Part shown: positions 1 through 8,730 of the stretch, piece by piece
How positions within the stretch are numbered: position 1 is the first letter of the stretch
Layout of the letters: each line of letters starts with the position of its first letter
From: Peptococcaceae bacterium
Lineage (GTDB): Bacteria > Bacillota > Desulfotomaculia > Desulfotomaculales > Pelotomaculaceae
NCBI GenBank assembly: GCA_012518875.1
Contig: JAAYRI010000075.1
Span: 1-33,160, forward strand
Direction: 5' to 3'
Length of the DNA: 33,160 nucleotides
Notes under the pieces: model-generated
The model's input: only the letters and a program-made list of their open reading frames with translations
What the model was told of the DNA's origin: nothing
Databases searched by the model: none
Program-made: the position numbers and the translations under genes

Positions 1-57
1 ATCACGTCACCTCGTTTGATGGTCTTTTCAACTAACAAACTACAGGAAAGACGTGAT

Positions 58-97
58 TATGGGAAGAGTTTTTTTAAATTCTTCCCATATTTTTTTC
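58..97 (+). terminator. Rho-independent terminator of an upstream gene
   Basis: A 10-bp stem (TATGGGAAGA at 58-67 with TCTTCCCATA at 80-89) closes an A/T-rich loop and runs into a T tract at 89-96. The orientation fits a plus-strand transcript ending here, so the gene it serves lies left of the window. No coding sequence is seen in bases 1-138. It also separates that gene from the convergent minus-strand LysM gene. Confidence 0.7.
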
Positions 98-138
98 ATT
101 TTGCCTACGATAATTTTACTCTAAGTTATAGCTAAAGG

Positions 139-1290
139 TTAGGGGATGGTTAATATTTGACCCGGATAAATTAGGTCCGTATCCGTAAGTTTGTTTAACC
201 TGGCGATGGCGCCCACAGTAGTCTGATAGCGCAAGGCCAGGGTGTACAGTGTCTCACCTGGACTGACTACATGTATGGAGTTAGGGTCACCTGTGGTTGT
301 TAGTTGCCATACCTGAGCCGAACCATCAGATGTACCTATTCCTAGAAGCCCGGCACTACCTAAATCTAAACTGGATATTGGCCTTCCTACACCCACGGCC
401 CAGTCCGGTGCAGCCCTTACGACCGGGGCTTTAAAACCAAAAAGAAAACCGCCGGGGCTCCCGGCAACGAGGGTTTCCCTGCTTTCCCCACCAATCTTCC
501 CAGTGGTTAATGCAGGCACAAAGCTGCCCAAGTTATTGGAGGCTAGAATGTTATTTAAATGATCATTTACCGCAACTAGATGCAGTGCACCATCCCCTCC
601 ACCCCAGGCACCCTCCTCAGCATTTGGCCCCCTTAGTCTGCCGGTTGTAAGAGACATCACAGATGCCGGCAAATTCGGCTCTGCCGGCCCCTCGACAAAC
701 CCCCTTTCGGTAAATAATAGGGTCAGTAAACCAGAGGTGCTATTATTTTTATAGGCGGCCATAATTAATGGCAAATTTCCTGACCCTCGATCCAGAACGG
801 CCACCTTTTGGGATGGCCCCGGCAATATCCTGATAGCCAGCAACTCAAGTGTTGCCGCCTGTGGTTGCCTGTATATATAAAGCGCCTCTTTCCCTTCGGA
901 CGCAGCAATAACCTCCTCCCGACCATCACCATCAATGTCGGCAATTGCCAGATCAACAAAAAACGCACCTAGTTCAGGCTCTGTTTCCAATACCCTGGCC
1001 AGCATTCCCCCTTCCTGTATACCGAAAACAATCAGCCTATCAGCAGCACCTACGACTATAAACTGTGATTGTAGCCCCACCGCCAGACTTAACACCTGAG
1101 TGCCCACATCGGCTGTACTTGCGAGTGTATATTCAGCTGCTGCAGGCACAAATAGATAAACCACGTTACCTGCTGCCGCAACCAGTTGGGCTTGACTGCC
1201 ATTGGTTTTTCTCCAGGCCACCCTAACTGGGTTATTAAGATTTGTCAGCGACCATATTTGATTTGCTCCTATATTTGGCACATAAACCAT
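139..1290 (-). CDS. Beta-propeller (FG-GAP/VCBS-like) protein with C-terminal LysM domain
   Basis: 383 residues. The last ~47 residues are a clear LysM peptidoglycan-binding module (HVVSPGETLYTLALRY then LIYPGQILTIP). The remainder is made of beta-rich blades, and a DIADIDGDGREE-type calcium loop near residue 115-125 is typical of FG-GAP/VCBS propellers. No signal peptide or membrane segment is visible. A LysM protein without an export signal in a spore former could be deposited on the forespore by the mother cell; that is inference. The ATG at 1290 directly abuts AAAGGG, so the in-frame GTG at 1281 has better ribosome-site spacing and may be the true start. A terminator at 1358-1384 separates it from the AbrB gene upstream. 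The exact function is unknown. Confidence 0.85.
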   Translation of the reverse strand: MVYVPNIGANQIWSLTNLNNPVRVAWRKTNGSQAQLVAAAGNVVYLFVPAAAEYTLASTADVGTQVLSLAVGLQSQFIVVGAADRLIVFGIQEGGMLARVLETEPELGAFFVDLAIADIDGDGREEVIAASEGKEALYIYRQPQAATLELLAIRILPGPSQKVAVLDRGSGNLPLIMAAYKNNSTSGLLTLLFTERGFVEGPAEPNLPASVMSLTTGRLRGPNAEEGAWGGGDGALHLVAVNDHLNNILASNNLGSFVPALTTGKIGGESRETLVAGSPGGFLFGFKAPVVRAAPDWAVGVGRPISSLDLGSAGLLGIGTSDGSAQVWQLTTTGDPNSIHVVSPGETLYTLALRYQTTVGAIARLNKLTDTDLIYPGQILTIP

Positions 1291-1357
1291 CCCTTTATTG
1301 TTTTATTCTAGATCTATGCCTTGTTCTTATAAATGACCCCCATCCTTTCTAGAAAAA

Positions 1358-1385
1358 ATAAAAAACCGGCCCCAGGACCGGTAGA
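1358..1385 (-). terminator. Rho-independent terminator after the AbrB-like gene
   Basis: Read on the minus strand, ACCGG-TCCTGGGG-CCGGT forms a short GC stem followed by TTTTTTATTTTTT. It lies about 60 bp past the stop of the AbrB-like gene and before the LysM gene, so the two are probably separate transcripts. Confidence 0.75.
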
Positions 1386-1441
1386 GAGATTTTACAGTAC
1401 ACATATTAAGGCTAATCCTATCTAATATGAATTTAAAAAAC

Positions 1442-1657
1442 CTACAATACCAAAACCGCGAATTCTTGATTATTACCAGTATAAGATGTTATATCCTTTG
1501 CTGCTATCTCATCTTTATTCCCTGTTTTTCTCATGATCAACATCCCCGCGCGAATTTCTAGGGCAATGTCGTTCCCACCCTTGATATCCAAAAAATTCAT
1601 AATCGAACGTGGTATGGTGATCTTTCCGTCGGGGGTCAAATGGGATAATTTTATCAT
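1442..1657 (-). CDS. AbrB/SpoVT-type DNA-binding transcriptional regulator
   Basis: 71 residues. The N-terminal ~45 residues have the swapped-hairpin AbrB pattern (LTPDGKITIPRSIMNFLDIKGGNDIALEI), as in AbrB, SpoVT and MazE-type antitoxins. The C-terminal 25 residues are not recognisable. The ribosome site AAGGAAGTGA lies just upstream of the ATG. These proteins bind DNA as dimers or tetramers and often act in transition-state or sporulation control. No toxin gene is next to it, so a stand-alone regulator is more likely than an antitoxin. It is divergent from the aminotransferase gene, whose promoter region it may control (inference). Confidence 0.8.
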   Translation of the reverse strand: MIKLSHLTPDGKITIPRSIMNFLDIKGGNDIALEIRAGMLIMRKTGNKDEIAAKDITSYTGNNQEFAVLVL

Positions 1658-1855
1658 TTTTCACTTCCTTTTTTGCTATGATAGCCGCCGGCCTTTTCAT
1701 TATAATTTACCCCCTGGTTTATATCCAGAGTGTATTAATGTCGAGACATGTCACTACCTGCCCAGGCATGATCAGATAACAATTTTTACTTGAAATATTT
1801 CCTGGATAGGATAAGATACCAGAAAAAGAGGTTTCATAATCAAAGGGGGATCCCA

Positions 1856-3046
1856 ATGGCTATATCAAAAAAAATAGAAAAGGCAATTTCAGGTGCCTCC
1901 TGGATCCGTAAAATGTTTGAGGAGGGCGAAAGATTAAGAAGAATTTATGGAAGTGAAAAGGTTTATGACTTCACCCTCGGTAACCCCGAACTGGAACCAC
2001 CGGCAGCTTTCAAAGATGCTTTAAGGGAGATTGCTTTAAACCCCGTCCCCGGAATGCACCGTTATATGAGCAACGCCGGCTATGAGGAAACACGCCGGGC
2101 TGTTGCAGAAATGCTGGCCAACCGGGACGGGCTGCCTTTTACAGAAAACAACATAATTATGACCTGCGGCGCCGGAGCGGCGCTAAATGTAGTCTTAAAG
2201 TCAATACTTGATCCAGGTGACGAGGTGGTTATTTTATCACCCTACTTTGTCGAGTACAAATTCTATATTGACAACCAGGTTGGCATAACCAAGGTAGCGG
2301 CCACAAAGAAGGATTTTACCTTGGACATCGAGGCCATACACAGCGCTATAACCCCTCGCACTAAGGGTATCATCATCAACACCCCCAACAACCCAACTGG
2401 GGTAATTTATAACGAGGAATCACTTAAAGAACTAGGCCGCTTGGTCGCTGATATGGAAAACAAATTTGCCAACCAAATATTTGTTATATCTGACGAACCC
2501 TATGCCAAGATCATCTATGACGGTCTATCTCTTCCCAGTATTTTTAACTGCATCAAAAACAGCATAGTCGTTACCTCACATAGTAAGGACCTGGCACTGC
2601 CTGGTGAACGTATCGGTTATGCAGCAATATCACCGCTGATAGAAAATGGTGGATTGCTGATGGAGGCGCTGATTTTCTGCAACCGTACCCTTGGTTTTGT
2701 CAACGCACCGGCACTAATGCAACGCCTTGTAACCGACCTGCAGCATGAAAGCGTGGATATAGCCGGATATCAGGAAAAAAGGGACATTCTGTATGATCAC
2801 CTGACTGCTTTTGGTTTTAAAATGGTTAAACCCCAGGGTGCCTTTTATCTTTTCCCTCAGTCCCCCCTGACGGACGATGTTGAATTTGTCATGGCGGCCC
2901 AAAAACACAACATCCTCCTTGTACCCGGCAGTGGCTTTGGAGCACCGGGGTATTTCCGCATCGCTTACTGTATTGACAAAAAAATTATCCTTAATTCACT
3001 GCCGGCCTTCAAAACACTAGCTGCTGAATTGGGTATGATCAGCTAA
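1856..3046 (+). CDS. Class I/II PLP-dependent aminotransferase
   Basis: 396 residues, the usual length for aspartate-aminotransferase-fold enzymes (PLP fold type I). Visible signatures are NTPNNPTG near residue 175-183, SDEPY with the PLP-ring aspartate (about D213), and SHSKDLALPGERIGY with the Schiff-base lysine (about K244). It should transfer an amino group between an amino acid and a 2-oxoacid in the cytoplasm. The substrate cannot be read from sequence; the subgroup resembles aspartate/aromatic transaminases. The start at 1856 is chosen because AAAGGGGGA precedes it. An upstream in-frame ATG at 1790 has no ribosome site and adds 22 basic residues not expected for the family. A strong hairpin follows at 3071-3109, so it appears monocistronic. 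Confidence 0.9.
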   Translation: MAISKKIEKAISGASWIRKMFEEGERLRRIYGSEKVYDFTLGNPELEPPAAFKDALREIALNPVPGMHRYMSNAGYEETRRAVAEMLANRDGLPFTENNIIMTCGAGAALNVVLKSILDPGDEVVILSPYFVEYKFYIDNQVGITKVAATKKDFTLDIEAIHSAITPRTKGIIINTPNNPTGVIYNEESLKELGRLVADMENKFANQIFVISDEPYAKIIYDGLSLPSIFNCIKNSIVVTSHSKDLALPGERIGYAAISPLIENGGLLMEALIFCNRTLGFVNAPALMQRLVTDLQHESVDIAGYQEKRDILYDHLTAFGFKMVKPQGAFYLFPQSPLTDDVEFVMAAQKHNILLVPGSGFGAPGYFRIAYCIDKKIILNSLPAFKTLAAELGMIS

Positions 3047-3070
3047 AAGCAAAATAATATCCTGTTTTAA

Positions 3071-3109
3071 AACCAGATTGAACCTGGCCTGGCCTGGTTC
3101 AGTCTGGTT
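3071..3109. terminator. Long hairpin between convergent genes, probable terminator
   Basis: AACCAGATTGAACC (3071-3084) pairs with GGTTCAGTCTGGTT (3096-3109) with one non-Watson-Crick position, giving a 14-bp stem around an 11-nt loop. It sits between the 3' ends of the convergent aminotransferase and DUF456 genes. The T tract after it is poor, so termination strength is uncertain. Confidence 0.6.
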
Positions 3110-3133
3110 ATTTATTGACCCCGACAGAACTAA

Positions 3134-3613
3134 TTAAAATACTGCCATAAAGAACCACACAATCATAACTACTTCTATTGCCAGCTTAATTACAAGTCCA
3201 CCAAAAAAACCAACCAGTGTGCCGACACCAACCTTAAAGGCCTTATCCAGGGTGTTGTTCAAATATAGTTCCCCAGCCACAGCTCCTAGAAAAGGCCCGA
3301 ATATTAGACCAAAAGGACCCAGTATAACCAACCCCAGCAGGGCGCCGATAACACTACCCCAAATGGCCTCCCTGGAACCTCCGTAACGGTGAACCCCCCA
3401 GGCCCCGGCCAGATAGTCAACAATAAATACCAGCATCACCACCAGGCCCTGCCCGAGAAAAAAAATCAAGGGAAGATTATCAAAACCTCCTATTAGGCCA
3501 TACAGCAACATGCCCAACCAGATTAAGGGTGCACCCGGCAATAACGGCAGTACAGTACCAATCAAACCTGCTATAAAAAACAAGATTGCTATGACTATCC
3601 CGATAATGGACAT
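3134..3613 (-). CDS. DUF456 family membrane protein
   Basis: 159 residues, almost entirely hydrophobic, with about four to five membrane segments and repeated glycine-rich turns. The pattern IAGLIGTVLPLLPGAPLIWLG at the N terminus and a central GSVIGALLGLVILGPFGLIFGPFLGAVAGEL match the DUF456 family of bacterial inner-membrane proteins. No biochemical role is established for the family. AGGGGTG lies 6 bases before the ATG at 3613. The gene is in the same direction as the 62-residue ORF upstream, but a terminator lies between them. Confidence 0.85.
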   Translation of the reverse strand: MSIIGIVIAILFFIAGLIGTVLPLLPGAPLIWLGMLLYGLIGGFDNLPLIFFLGQGLVVMLVFIVDYLAGAWGVHRYGGSREAIWGSVIGALLGLVILGPFGLIFGPFLGAVAGELYLNNTLDKAFKVGVGTLVGFFGGLVIKLAIEVVMIVWFFMAVF

Positions 3614-3654
3614 GTTCTACACCCCTCACTACCATTCTAAGCTATTATACGATA

Positions 3655-3687
3655 AAAAAGACCACCCTACAGTGGCCTTTTTGTTTG
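3655..3687. terminator. Bidirectional-looking terminator
   Basis: AAAAAAGACCAC-CCTACA-GTGGCCTTTTTG forms a short stem with A and T tracts on both sides. On the minus strand it lies directly after the 62-residue gene at 3697-3885 and ends in TCTTTTTT. Confidence 0.7.
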
Positions 3688-3696
3688 TTAATCCTT

Positions 3697-3885
3697 TTAA
3701 ATTACATCACCGGTTACATCTACCTCCACAGGCCTTCGTCTCCGGATAATGCCTTTCAATCTACAGGTGGTTTTATCGGTAGACTCAGTCATGGATTCAC
3801 CCTTTAGATGCCTGCCAATCTTTGAAAGGGCAATAAACGCGAGCGCAGCCGCACTGATTTTGGCAATGGTACGAAACGTGAACAT
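3697..3885 (-). CDS. Small hypothetical protein with N-terminal membrane helix
   Basis: 62 residues, not recognised. Residues 5-22 (RTIAKISAAALAFIALSKIG) form one short hydrophobic helix. The remainder is polar and very basic, with GIIRRRRPVEVDV near the C terminus. AAGGGGGCG precedes the ATG at 3885 at good spacing, and a terminator follows directly, which together support a real gene. Composition suggests a peripheral membrane or spore-associated peptide, but this is only inference. The next gene upstream, cwlD, ends about 130 bp away in the same direction. Confidence 0.6.
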   Translation of the reverse strand: MFTFRTIAKISAAALAFIALSKIGRHLKGESMTESTDKTTCRLKGIIRRRRPVEVDVTGDVI

Positions 3886-4017
3886 AAGAGCGCCCCCTTA
3901 TCATATTGATATCTCTATTTTTGCCGGAAGCGCTATTTGTATTCACATCTAAAAGGAGAACAGGCTTTCTCATTTTCAACGGCCTCCTTTTTTGAGCGCA
4001 ATATTAAAACGATCCCA

Positions 4018-4791
4018 CTAATTTTTCTCGCCAAAACCAGGCCCGACCTGCTTTGTTGCCGGGCTAACATCTGCTAAAAACCGGGCTGTGCCGGCATATA
4101 TGGACCAGGCTATTTTATGTTGATAAACAGGATCCAACATCAGTTTTTCCTCACCGGGGTTAGAAATAAAACCGATCTCGACTATAACACTGGGCATTTT
4201 AGTTGTCCGACAGGTGAAATAATCAACCTGCTTGGCATGACGACCGGGATTTTGCAAAAAGCTATTTAATTCCTTTTGAATGGCTATGGCCAGTTTCTCA
4301 CTTTCTTCGGATCCGGGCTGGGAAAATGTCTGTGGGCCACATTCACGTTTGTCGGGGAAACTGTTCACATGTATACTCAAAAAAATGTCCGCATTATTTT
4401 GATTGGCCAGCTCTACCCGCCTGGCCAGGTCCTGCATCTTAGCTCCATGAAGATTGCTCAGCCCAGGATCGCTAAGATCCTGATCATTCTCCCTGGTCAG
4501 CAGTACCTGAGCGCCTGATTGGCGCATAATGTCGGCCAGTTTCATGGAAACATCCAACGTCAGATCTTTTTCTACCACACCTTTGCTTCCCAGGGCACCC
4601 GGATCCACACCCCCATGGCCGGGATCTATGACAATTAATTTATCAGCCATAACCCAGGACAGTGTTGAAATATAATGCTCCTCATACCTCTTGTAAACAG
4701 ATTTATAATAGACTAGCAAAATTATCAGAAGCAGCGCAACAACCAAAACCCTGCTTTTCCTTAACCTAAACGCGCGTAGCATAAGAGCCAA
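4018..4791 (-). CDS. cwlD: N-acetylmuramoyl-L-alanine amidase CwlD (spore cortex, germination)
   Basis: 257 residues. An N-terminal membrane anchor (about 13-29) is followed by an Amidase_3 domain. The zinc site is H59 (DPGHGG), E74 (VVEKDLTLD) and H141 (SIHVN), and the catalytic glutamate is E205 (IVEIGFIS). In Bacillus, CwlD removes the peptide side chain from muramic acid so that muramic-delta-lactam can form in spore cortex, which germination-specific lytic enzymes need. Length and architecture match CwlD. The best start is TTG at 4791 with AGGGCAGG 8 bases upstream; the ATG at 4782 lies too far from that site. It runs in the same direction as selA-selB but 260 bp beyond them. Confidence 0.9.
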   Translation of the reverse strand: MALMLRAFRLRKSRVLVVALLLIILLVYYKSVYKRYEEHYISTLSWVMADKLIVIDPGHGGVDPGALGSKGVVEKDLTLDVSMKLADIMRQSGAQVLLTRENDQDLSDPGLSNLHGAKMQDLARRVELANQNNADIFLSIHVNSFPDKRECGPQTFSQPGSEESEKLAIAIQKELNSFLQNPGRHAKQVDYFTCRTTKMPSVIVEIGFISNPGEEKLMLDPVYQHKIAWSIYAGTARFLADVSPATKQVGPGFGEKN

Positions 4792-4986
4792 TTGCCATTC
4801 CTGCCCTTCTAAGGGTTACCCCAACCCTGTTTTAGCTAATGGTGTACATCTGCTATTTTAGAAGGTATGCCTGTTTTTTTAAAATATGTATACAGGAATA
4901 AAACAGAATTTTTCCTGTTGGCAATTGCTGTTATTTGCTGAACTGTTCCTAAAACATGGCCTCTAGGATACAAGCAAAGCTTCCTA

Positions 4987-5015
4987 TGATGCTGTATTAT
5001 GCCGGTACAGCATCA
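4987..5015. terminator. Perfect hairpin downstream of selB
   Basis: TGATGCTGTA (4987-4996) and TACAGCATCA (5006-5015) form a perfect 10-bp stem with a 9-nt loop, about 40 bp past the selB stop. No T tract follows on either strand, so it may be an mRNA 3' end or processing structure rather than a classical terminator. Confidence 0.45.
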
Positions 5016-5054
5016 GCACATTATTGGGAGGCTGTCCTGGTGTCAATCCATGTA

Positions 5055-6980
5055 TTAGTGGTTATCCAGTGTTTTTCCAGGAAGGCGTTTGTCCCCCACC
5101 CGCCTGGTTAATCGCTCCTGGTCAAAATACCCCAGCAGCGGAAGAGCATATTTACGTGAGGTCTGCAGTAAGTCCCGTAGTTCCCCCACTGTTATTTCTC
5201 CATGCTCATTAAGGTAGGCGGTGACCTTCTTTATTGCCTCCAGCAAAACCTCCCTCTGAAAATAGAGTCCTTCAGCCACCTTGACCATTTCCCCTGTCCT
5301 TAATAAATATTGCAGCAGTTCTTCTCCCTCTGTTTCATTAACCCCCATCCTATTACTGAGTTCAGTCCAGGACGGTGGTAGAAAAGCTGCATCAGCCATG
5401 ACCTGGGTTATCTGCCGGATTAGCTCTCTTTGCTCCTGATTAGGGCCAATGGCAAAATCTTTCACCGCCACGACCTTTGGCAGCACCCTAAGAGCACCTT
5501 CCTTTTCCATTTCTAATAGCATCATTTGAAACGTTTTTGCGTTCAGTTGTGGAAATTTTCTTGAACGGATCTCTTCCTTCGGATAGCCTGCCCGTAAGGG
5601 AAATTTCTGGTGATAGGAAGTCACCAGGGTTTTTATATCCTGTAACCAGCGGTTGTAAACAGTTGTTGAGACCAGGTATTGTTTACCTTCACCGCTAATT
5701 ATTCTAAGCTCTTTTTCTTCGGCCAGTGTGGCAGCCGCCTTCATCACTTCTTCCTCCTGCAAACCGGTACCTTCTGCCACCGGCGCCGGCAGGTGTATGT
5801 TGCTATTGGTGTCAAGATATAATTTTACCATCTCAGGGGGATTGCCTTTCTCCTTTGTGGATAGGTTTTCCAGCACATCCTGGCGGAAGCGTTTGTGTTT
5901 ACGTTTGGGCGCGGGATCGATAATAATACCGCCGCCAATTGTCCGCACTGGTGAGTATGATCTAATCACAAAGCGATCCCCTTTAACTGGTACTGTCAGA
6001 TCCTCCAGTATCACCTGGGCATAAACCATGGATCCAGGCTCCAGCTCATCTCTATCCAACAGCACAACCCGCCCCAGTGTTTCCCTGGTACCCAAATAAA
6101 AACGTACCCGGGCTCTATTTTTTAGGGGTTTCACAGCATTTTTAAGCAGCAACAAACGCACATCCAGACGTTGTGCCGGTTTGATCAGCCCCGATCCGGC
6201 AACAATACTACCCCGGCTAATTTGTTCAGCCTCCAGACCCGCCAGGTTAACCGCTACCCTCTGGCCGGCCTCAGCAGTTTCAACCTTCTCACCGTGGATC
6301 TGAATGGTACGAACTCTGGCTGACAAACCTTCCGGTTGGATCTCAACTACCTCACCAATTTTTATCACACCGGATAGTAGTGTTCCCGTCACCACAGTGC
6401 CGAAACCTGTTATGGTAAAAACCCTGTCGACAGGTAACCTGGGCAGGCCCCGACCAACCTTCGGGGGCACCTCTTCCACTGCCCGATCGATTAACTCAAG
6501 CAACTGTGGGATTCCCTTTTTAGTAACTGATGACACCAGTACCACAGGGGCATCTGCCAGGATCGTACCTTGTAAGAAATCATCTACATCTTCTCTAACT
6601 AGTTCCAACCATTCAGCATCTACGAGATCACACTTGGTCAATACAACTATCCCCTTATTGACCTGAAGAAGTTCAATAATATCCATATGCTCCCTGGTTT
6701 GGGGCATGACACCCTCATCTGCTGCGATCACCAGCAGCACCAAATCAAACCCACCGGCCCCGGCCAGCATATTTTTGATGAACCGTTCGTGCCCAGGCAC
6801 ATCAACAATACCGGCCCGGCTACCACCAGGAAGATTGAGATAGGTAAAACCAAGCTCAATGGATATACCACGCTCCTTTTCTTCCTTCAAGCGATCAGTA
6901 TCAACCCCGGTCATGGCTCTTACCAATGCGGTTTTTCCATGATCCACATGCCCCGCTGTGCCGATAATAAGGTGTTTCAA
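5055..6980 (-). CDS. selB: Selenocysteine-specific translation elongation factor SelB
   Basis: 641 residues, the full bacterial SelB length. The N-terminal GTPase domain shows G1 [11 protein letters not shown], an [12 protein letters not shown] switch, G3 DVPGHE and G4 TKCD; EF-Tu-like beta-barrel domains follow. The C-terminal ~200 residues fit the winged helices that bind the SECIS mRNA hairpin. SelB delivers Sec-tRNA(Sec) to in-frame UGA codons. It lies 18 bp behind selA, clearly co-transcribed. The chosen start is TTG at 6980, preceded by GGAAGTG at good spacing and beginning [11 protein letters not shown]. An in-frame TTG at 6995 would add five residues but has no ribosome site. Neither a tRNA-Sec gene nor selD was found in the window. 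Confidence 0.95.
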   Translation of the reverse strand: MKHLIIGTAGHVDHGKTALVRAMTGVDTDRLKEEKERGISIELGFTYLNLPGGSRAGIVDVPGHERFIKNMLAGAGGFDLVLLVIAADEGVMPQTREHMDIIELLQVNKGIVVLTKCDLVDAEWLELVREDVDDFLQGTILADAPVVLVSSVTKKGIPQLLELIDRAVEEVPPKVGRGLPRLPVDRVFTITGFGTVVTGTLLSGVIKIGEVVEIQPEGLSARVRTIQIHGEKVETAEAGQRVAVNLAGLEAEQISRGSIVAGSGLIKPAQRLDVRLLLLKNAVKPLKNRARVRFYLGTRETLGRVVLLDRDELEPGSMVYAQVILEDLTVPVKGDRFVIRSYSPVRTIGGGIIIDPAPKRKHKRFRQDVLENLSTKEKGNPPEMVKLYLDTNSNIHLPAPVAEGTGLQEEEVMKAAATLAEEKELRIISGEGKQYLVSTTVYNRWLQDIKTLVTSYHQKFPLRAGYPKEEIRSRKFPQLNAKTFQMMLLEMEKEGALRVLPKVVAVKDFAIGPNQEQRELIRQITQVMADAAFLPPSWTELSNRMGVNETEGEELLQYLLRTGEMVKVAEGLYFQREVLLEAIKKVTAYLNEHGEITVGELRDLLQTSRKYALPLLGYFDQERLTRRVGDKRLPGKTLDNH

Positions 6981-6998
6981 GCTATACACTTCCAATTA

Positions 6999-8408
6999 TC
7001 ATTTTAAAGCCCCGGCCAAAGCCACCGCCAGCAGCTGAAATTCAGTATCACTAATGGTCCTGGGATCCAGAACAAGCCTGTCTCCCTGAATTCTGCCTAT
7101 AACTGCCGGATCCCCGTCTCGTAATGCAGCTTGTAGTTCAACAATGCTTTTGTTACACGGGTTCACAGTTACTACTGTGGAGGGCAGCTGCGCTGTGGGC
7201 ATGGCCCCACCACCCACTGCCGACATCCCTTTTTCGACTGTCAAGGCAACTGTGTTTTTATCTAAAACATCCTCCAAAAGGCACCTCAAATGGTACGCCC
7301 TTTTTGCCAGGACTTCCTGGCCGGCGGTGAGCATTTGTAATGTTGGGATTTCCTGAATTGCTTTTTCTTCATCCCGGTATTCCCTCAGGGTAGCCTCAAG
7401 TGCGGCCACTGTCATCTTATCAATGCGCACCGCCCTGGTTAATGGGTTTTTTTTCATCTTTTCTATATAAATGCCCTTGCCAAGAATGATTCCCGCCTGA
7501 GGGCCACCCAAAAGTTTGTCACCACTGAATGTAACTATGTCCGGGCCTGCTTTCAGCACCTCCCGCACAGTTGGTTCCTGGGGTAGGCTAAAACCACTAA
7601 GATCAAGCAAACAGCCACTACCCTGATCGGACATTACCGGCAAATTGTATTCCTTGCCAATTTGAACCAGTTCCTCTACAGTGGTTTCTCTGGTGAAGCC
7701 AACAATACGATAATTACTGGTATGCACATGGAGCAACAGGGCAGTTTCTCTGCAAATAGCCTTTTTGTAGTCCTCCGGATAGGTTTTGTTGGTGGCGCCT
7801 ACCTCAACCAGTTTGGCACCGCTTTGGGCCATAACTTCCGGTATTCGGAAAGAACCACCAATTTCCACCAATTGCCCCCGGGAAACAATAATCTCCTGCC
7901 CCTTGGCCAGAGTACTCAGTGCCAGTAAAACAGCCGCCGCATTGTTATTAACAACAAGGGCATCCTCTGCCCCTATTAGTGAGGTAAGCAAACCCTCCAC
8001 AGCAGCATATCTGGATCCCCGGCGCCCTGTTTTCAGATCCAGTTCCAGATTGGAATAGTTGGTAGCAGCCATCTTAATAGCCTCTTTGGCGCCTTCACAA
8101 AGAGGGGCGCGCCCAAGGTTCGTGTGAAGTATAATACCGGTAGCATTGATTACCCGGCGCAGGTTTGTCTGTACCGAACACCTTACCATGGCTGCTGTTT
8201 TTTCAACGACCAATTCCAGGCATTCTTTTTTGTTTATGCCCTGAAACCCGGCAGCGGCACCCGATAGTACCTCTTTCCTGGCACTAGCCAATACAGCCCT
8301 TACAGCCTCAAGGATTACCATACGCGGGTGGTTTTCCAACATTGCCGTTATTCTGGCATTTCTCAGCACCTCATCAACAGATGGCAGCTGTCTGAGGCTT
8401 TTTTCCAT
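6999..8408 (-). CDS. selA: L-seryl-tRNA(Sec) selenium transferase SelA
   Basis: 469 residues, normal for SelA. It is a fold type I PLP enzyme that converts Ser-tRNA(Sec) to Sec-tRNA(Sec) using selenophosphate. Visible features are [20 protein letters not shown], the GSRY block, [14 protein letters not shown], and the PLP-lysine block [14 protein letters not shown]. The start at 8408 is chosen for TGGGGGA eight bases upstream; an earlier ATG at 8429 in the same frame would add seven residues and lacks a ribosome site. A TTGCTT-17-TATAAT promoter lies about 60 bp upstream. selB follows after 18 bp. The gene is divergent from the purine operon. Confidence 0.96.
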   Translation of the reverse strand: MEKSLRQLPSVDEVLRNARITAMLENHPRMVILEAVRAVLASARKEVLSGAAAGFQGINKKECLELVVEKTAAMVRCSVQTNLRRVINATGIILHTNLGRAPLCEGAKEAIKMAATNYSNLELDLKTGRRGSRYAAVEGLLTSLIGAEDALVVNNNAAAVLLALSTLAKGQEIIVSRGQLVEIGGSFRIPEVMAQSGAKLVEVGATNKTYPEDYKKAICRETALLLHVHTSNYRIVGFTRETTVEELVQIGKEYNLPVMSDQGSGCLLDLSGFSLPQEPTVREVLKAGPDIVTFSGDKLLGGPQAGIILGKGIYIEKMKKNPLTRAVRIDKMTVAALEATLREYRDEEKAIQEIPTLQMLTAGQEVLAKRAYHLRCLLEDVLDKNTVALTVEKGMSAVGGGAMPTAQLPSTVVTVNPCNKSIVELQAALRDGDPAVIGRIQGDRLVLDPRTISDTEFQLLAVALAGALK

Positions 8409-8464
8409 ATATATTCCCCCATACAGCATTACAAAAAACCTATGTTTCCCTATTGACTTTTTAA

Positions 8465-8493
8465 ATTATATGGCAGTAAACCAGCAAAAGCAA
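8465..8493 (-). promoter_or_regulatory. Probable sigmaA promoter of selA-selB
   Basis: On the minus strand TTGCTT (8488-8493) is followed after exactly 17 bp by a perfect TATAAT (8465-8470). Transcription would start near 8458, giving a ~50-nt leader before selA. Confidence 0.6.
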
Positions 8494-8601
8494 GTATTCA
8501 AGAAATTTGGCGTTTTAGCCATTTTCTTTTAACAAACACTGCTATGCAAAGAACCCCATGCTATATATAATAGAATATGGCTGGTGGAAGACTCAAATAT
8601 T

Positions 8602-8632
8602 AACCGCAATAGGGGCGGTTTCTTTGATCTTT
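8602..8632 (+). terminator. Terminator-like hairpin in the purSL leader (possible attenuator)
   Basis: AACCGC-AATAGGG-GCGGTT followed by TCTTTGATCTTTT looks like an intrinsic terminator about 100 bp before purSL and downstream of the TATAAT at 8566. TGGTGG near 8582 could pair with CCACCA near 8663, bridging the hairpin. Attenuation of purine synthesis is inference; it may instead end an unseen short transcript. Confidence 0.4.
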
Positions 8633-8730
8633 TACACCATAGGGCAGGAAATATAAATCTCACCACCAAAGTCTAATTTCTCTAATGAAAGGTGAATACC
8701 CTGCCGCTACCATTGGAAAGGAGGCAAAAC

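Larger units (their letters stand above)
8409..8730. other. Divergent intergenic region between selA and purSL
   Basis: About 320 bp without a gene. It holds the selA promoter, a plus-strand TATAAT at 8566-8571 with a poor -35 element, and the hairpin at 8602-8632. No known riboswitch class was recognised: none of the conserved purine, PRPP/ykkC or T-box motifs is present. Confidence 0.6.

Noticed and set aside
1738-1750. Short palindrome-like ATGTC-GA-GACAT between the AbrB and aminotransferase genes
   Set aside because: Only 5-bp arms, no second copy; not enough to propose an operator.
3797-3979. Minus-strand frame of about 60 codons overlapping the 62-residue membrane peptide
   Set aside because: Out of frame with the version that has AAGGGGGCG at proper spacing and a terminator directly behind it.
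4800-5040. Region after selB examined for a tRNA-Sec gene
   Set aside because: No TCA anticodon loop with a long acceptor/variable arm could be drawn on either strand.
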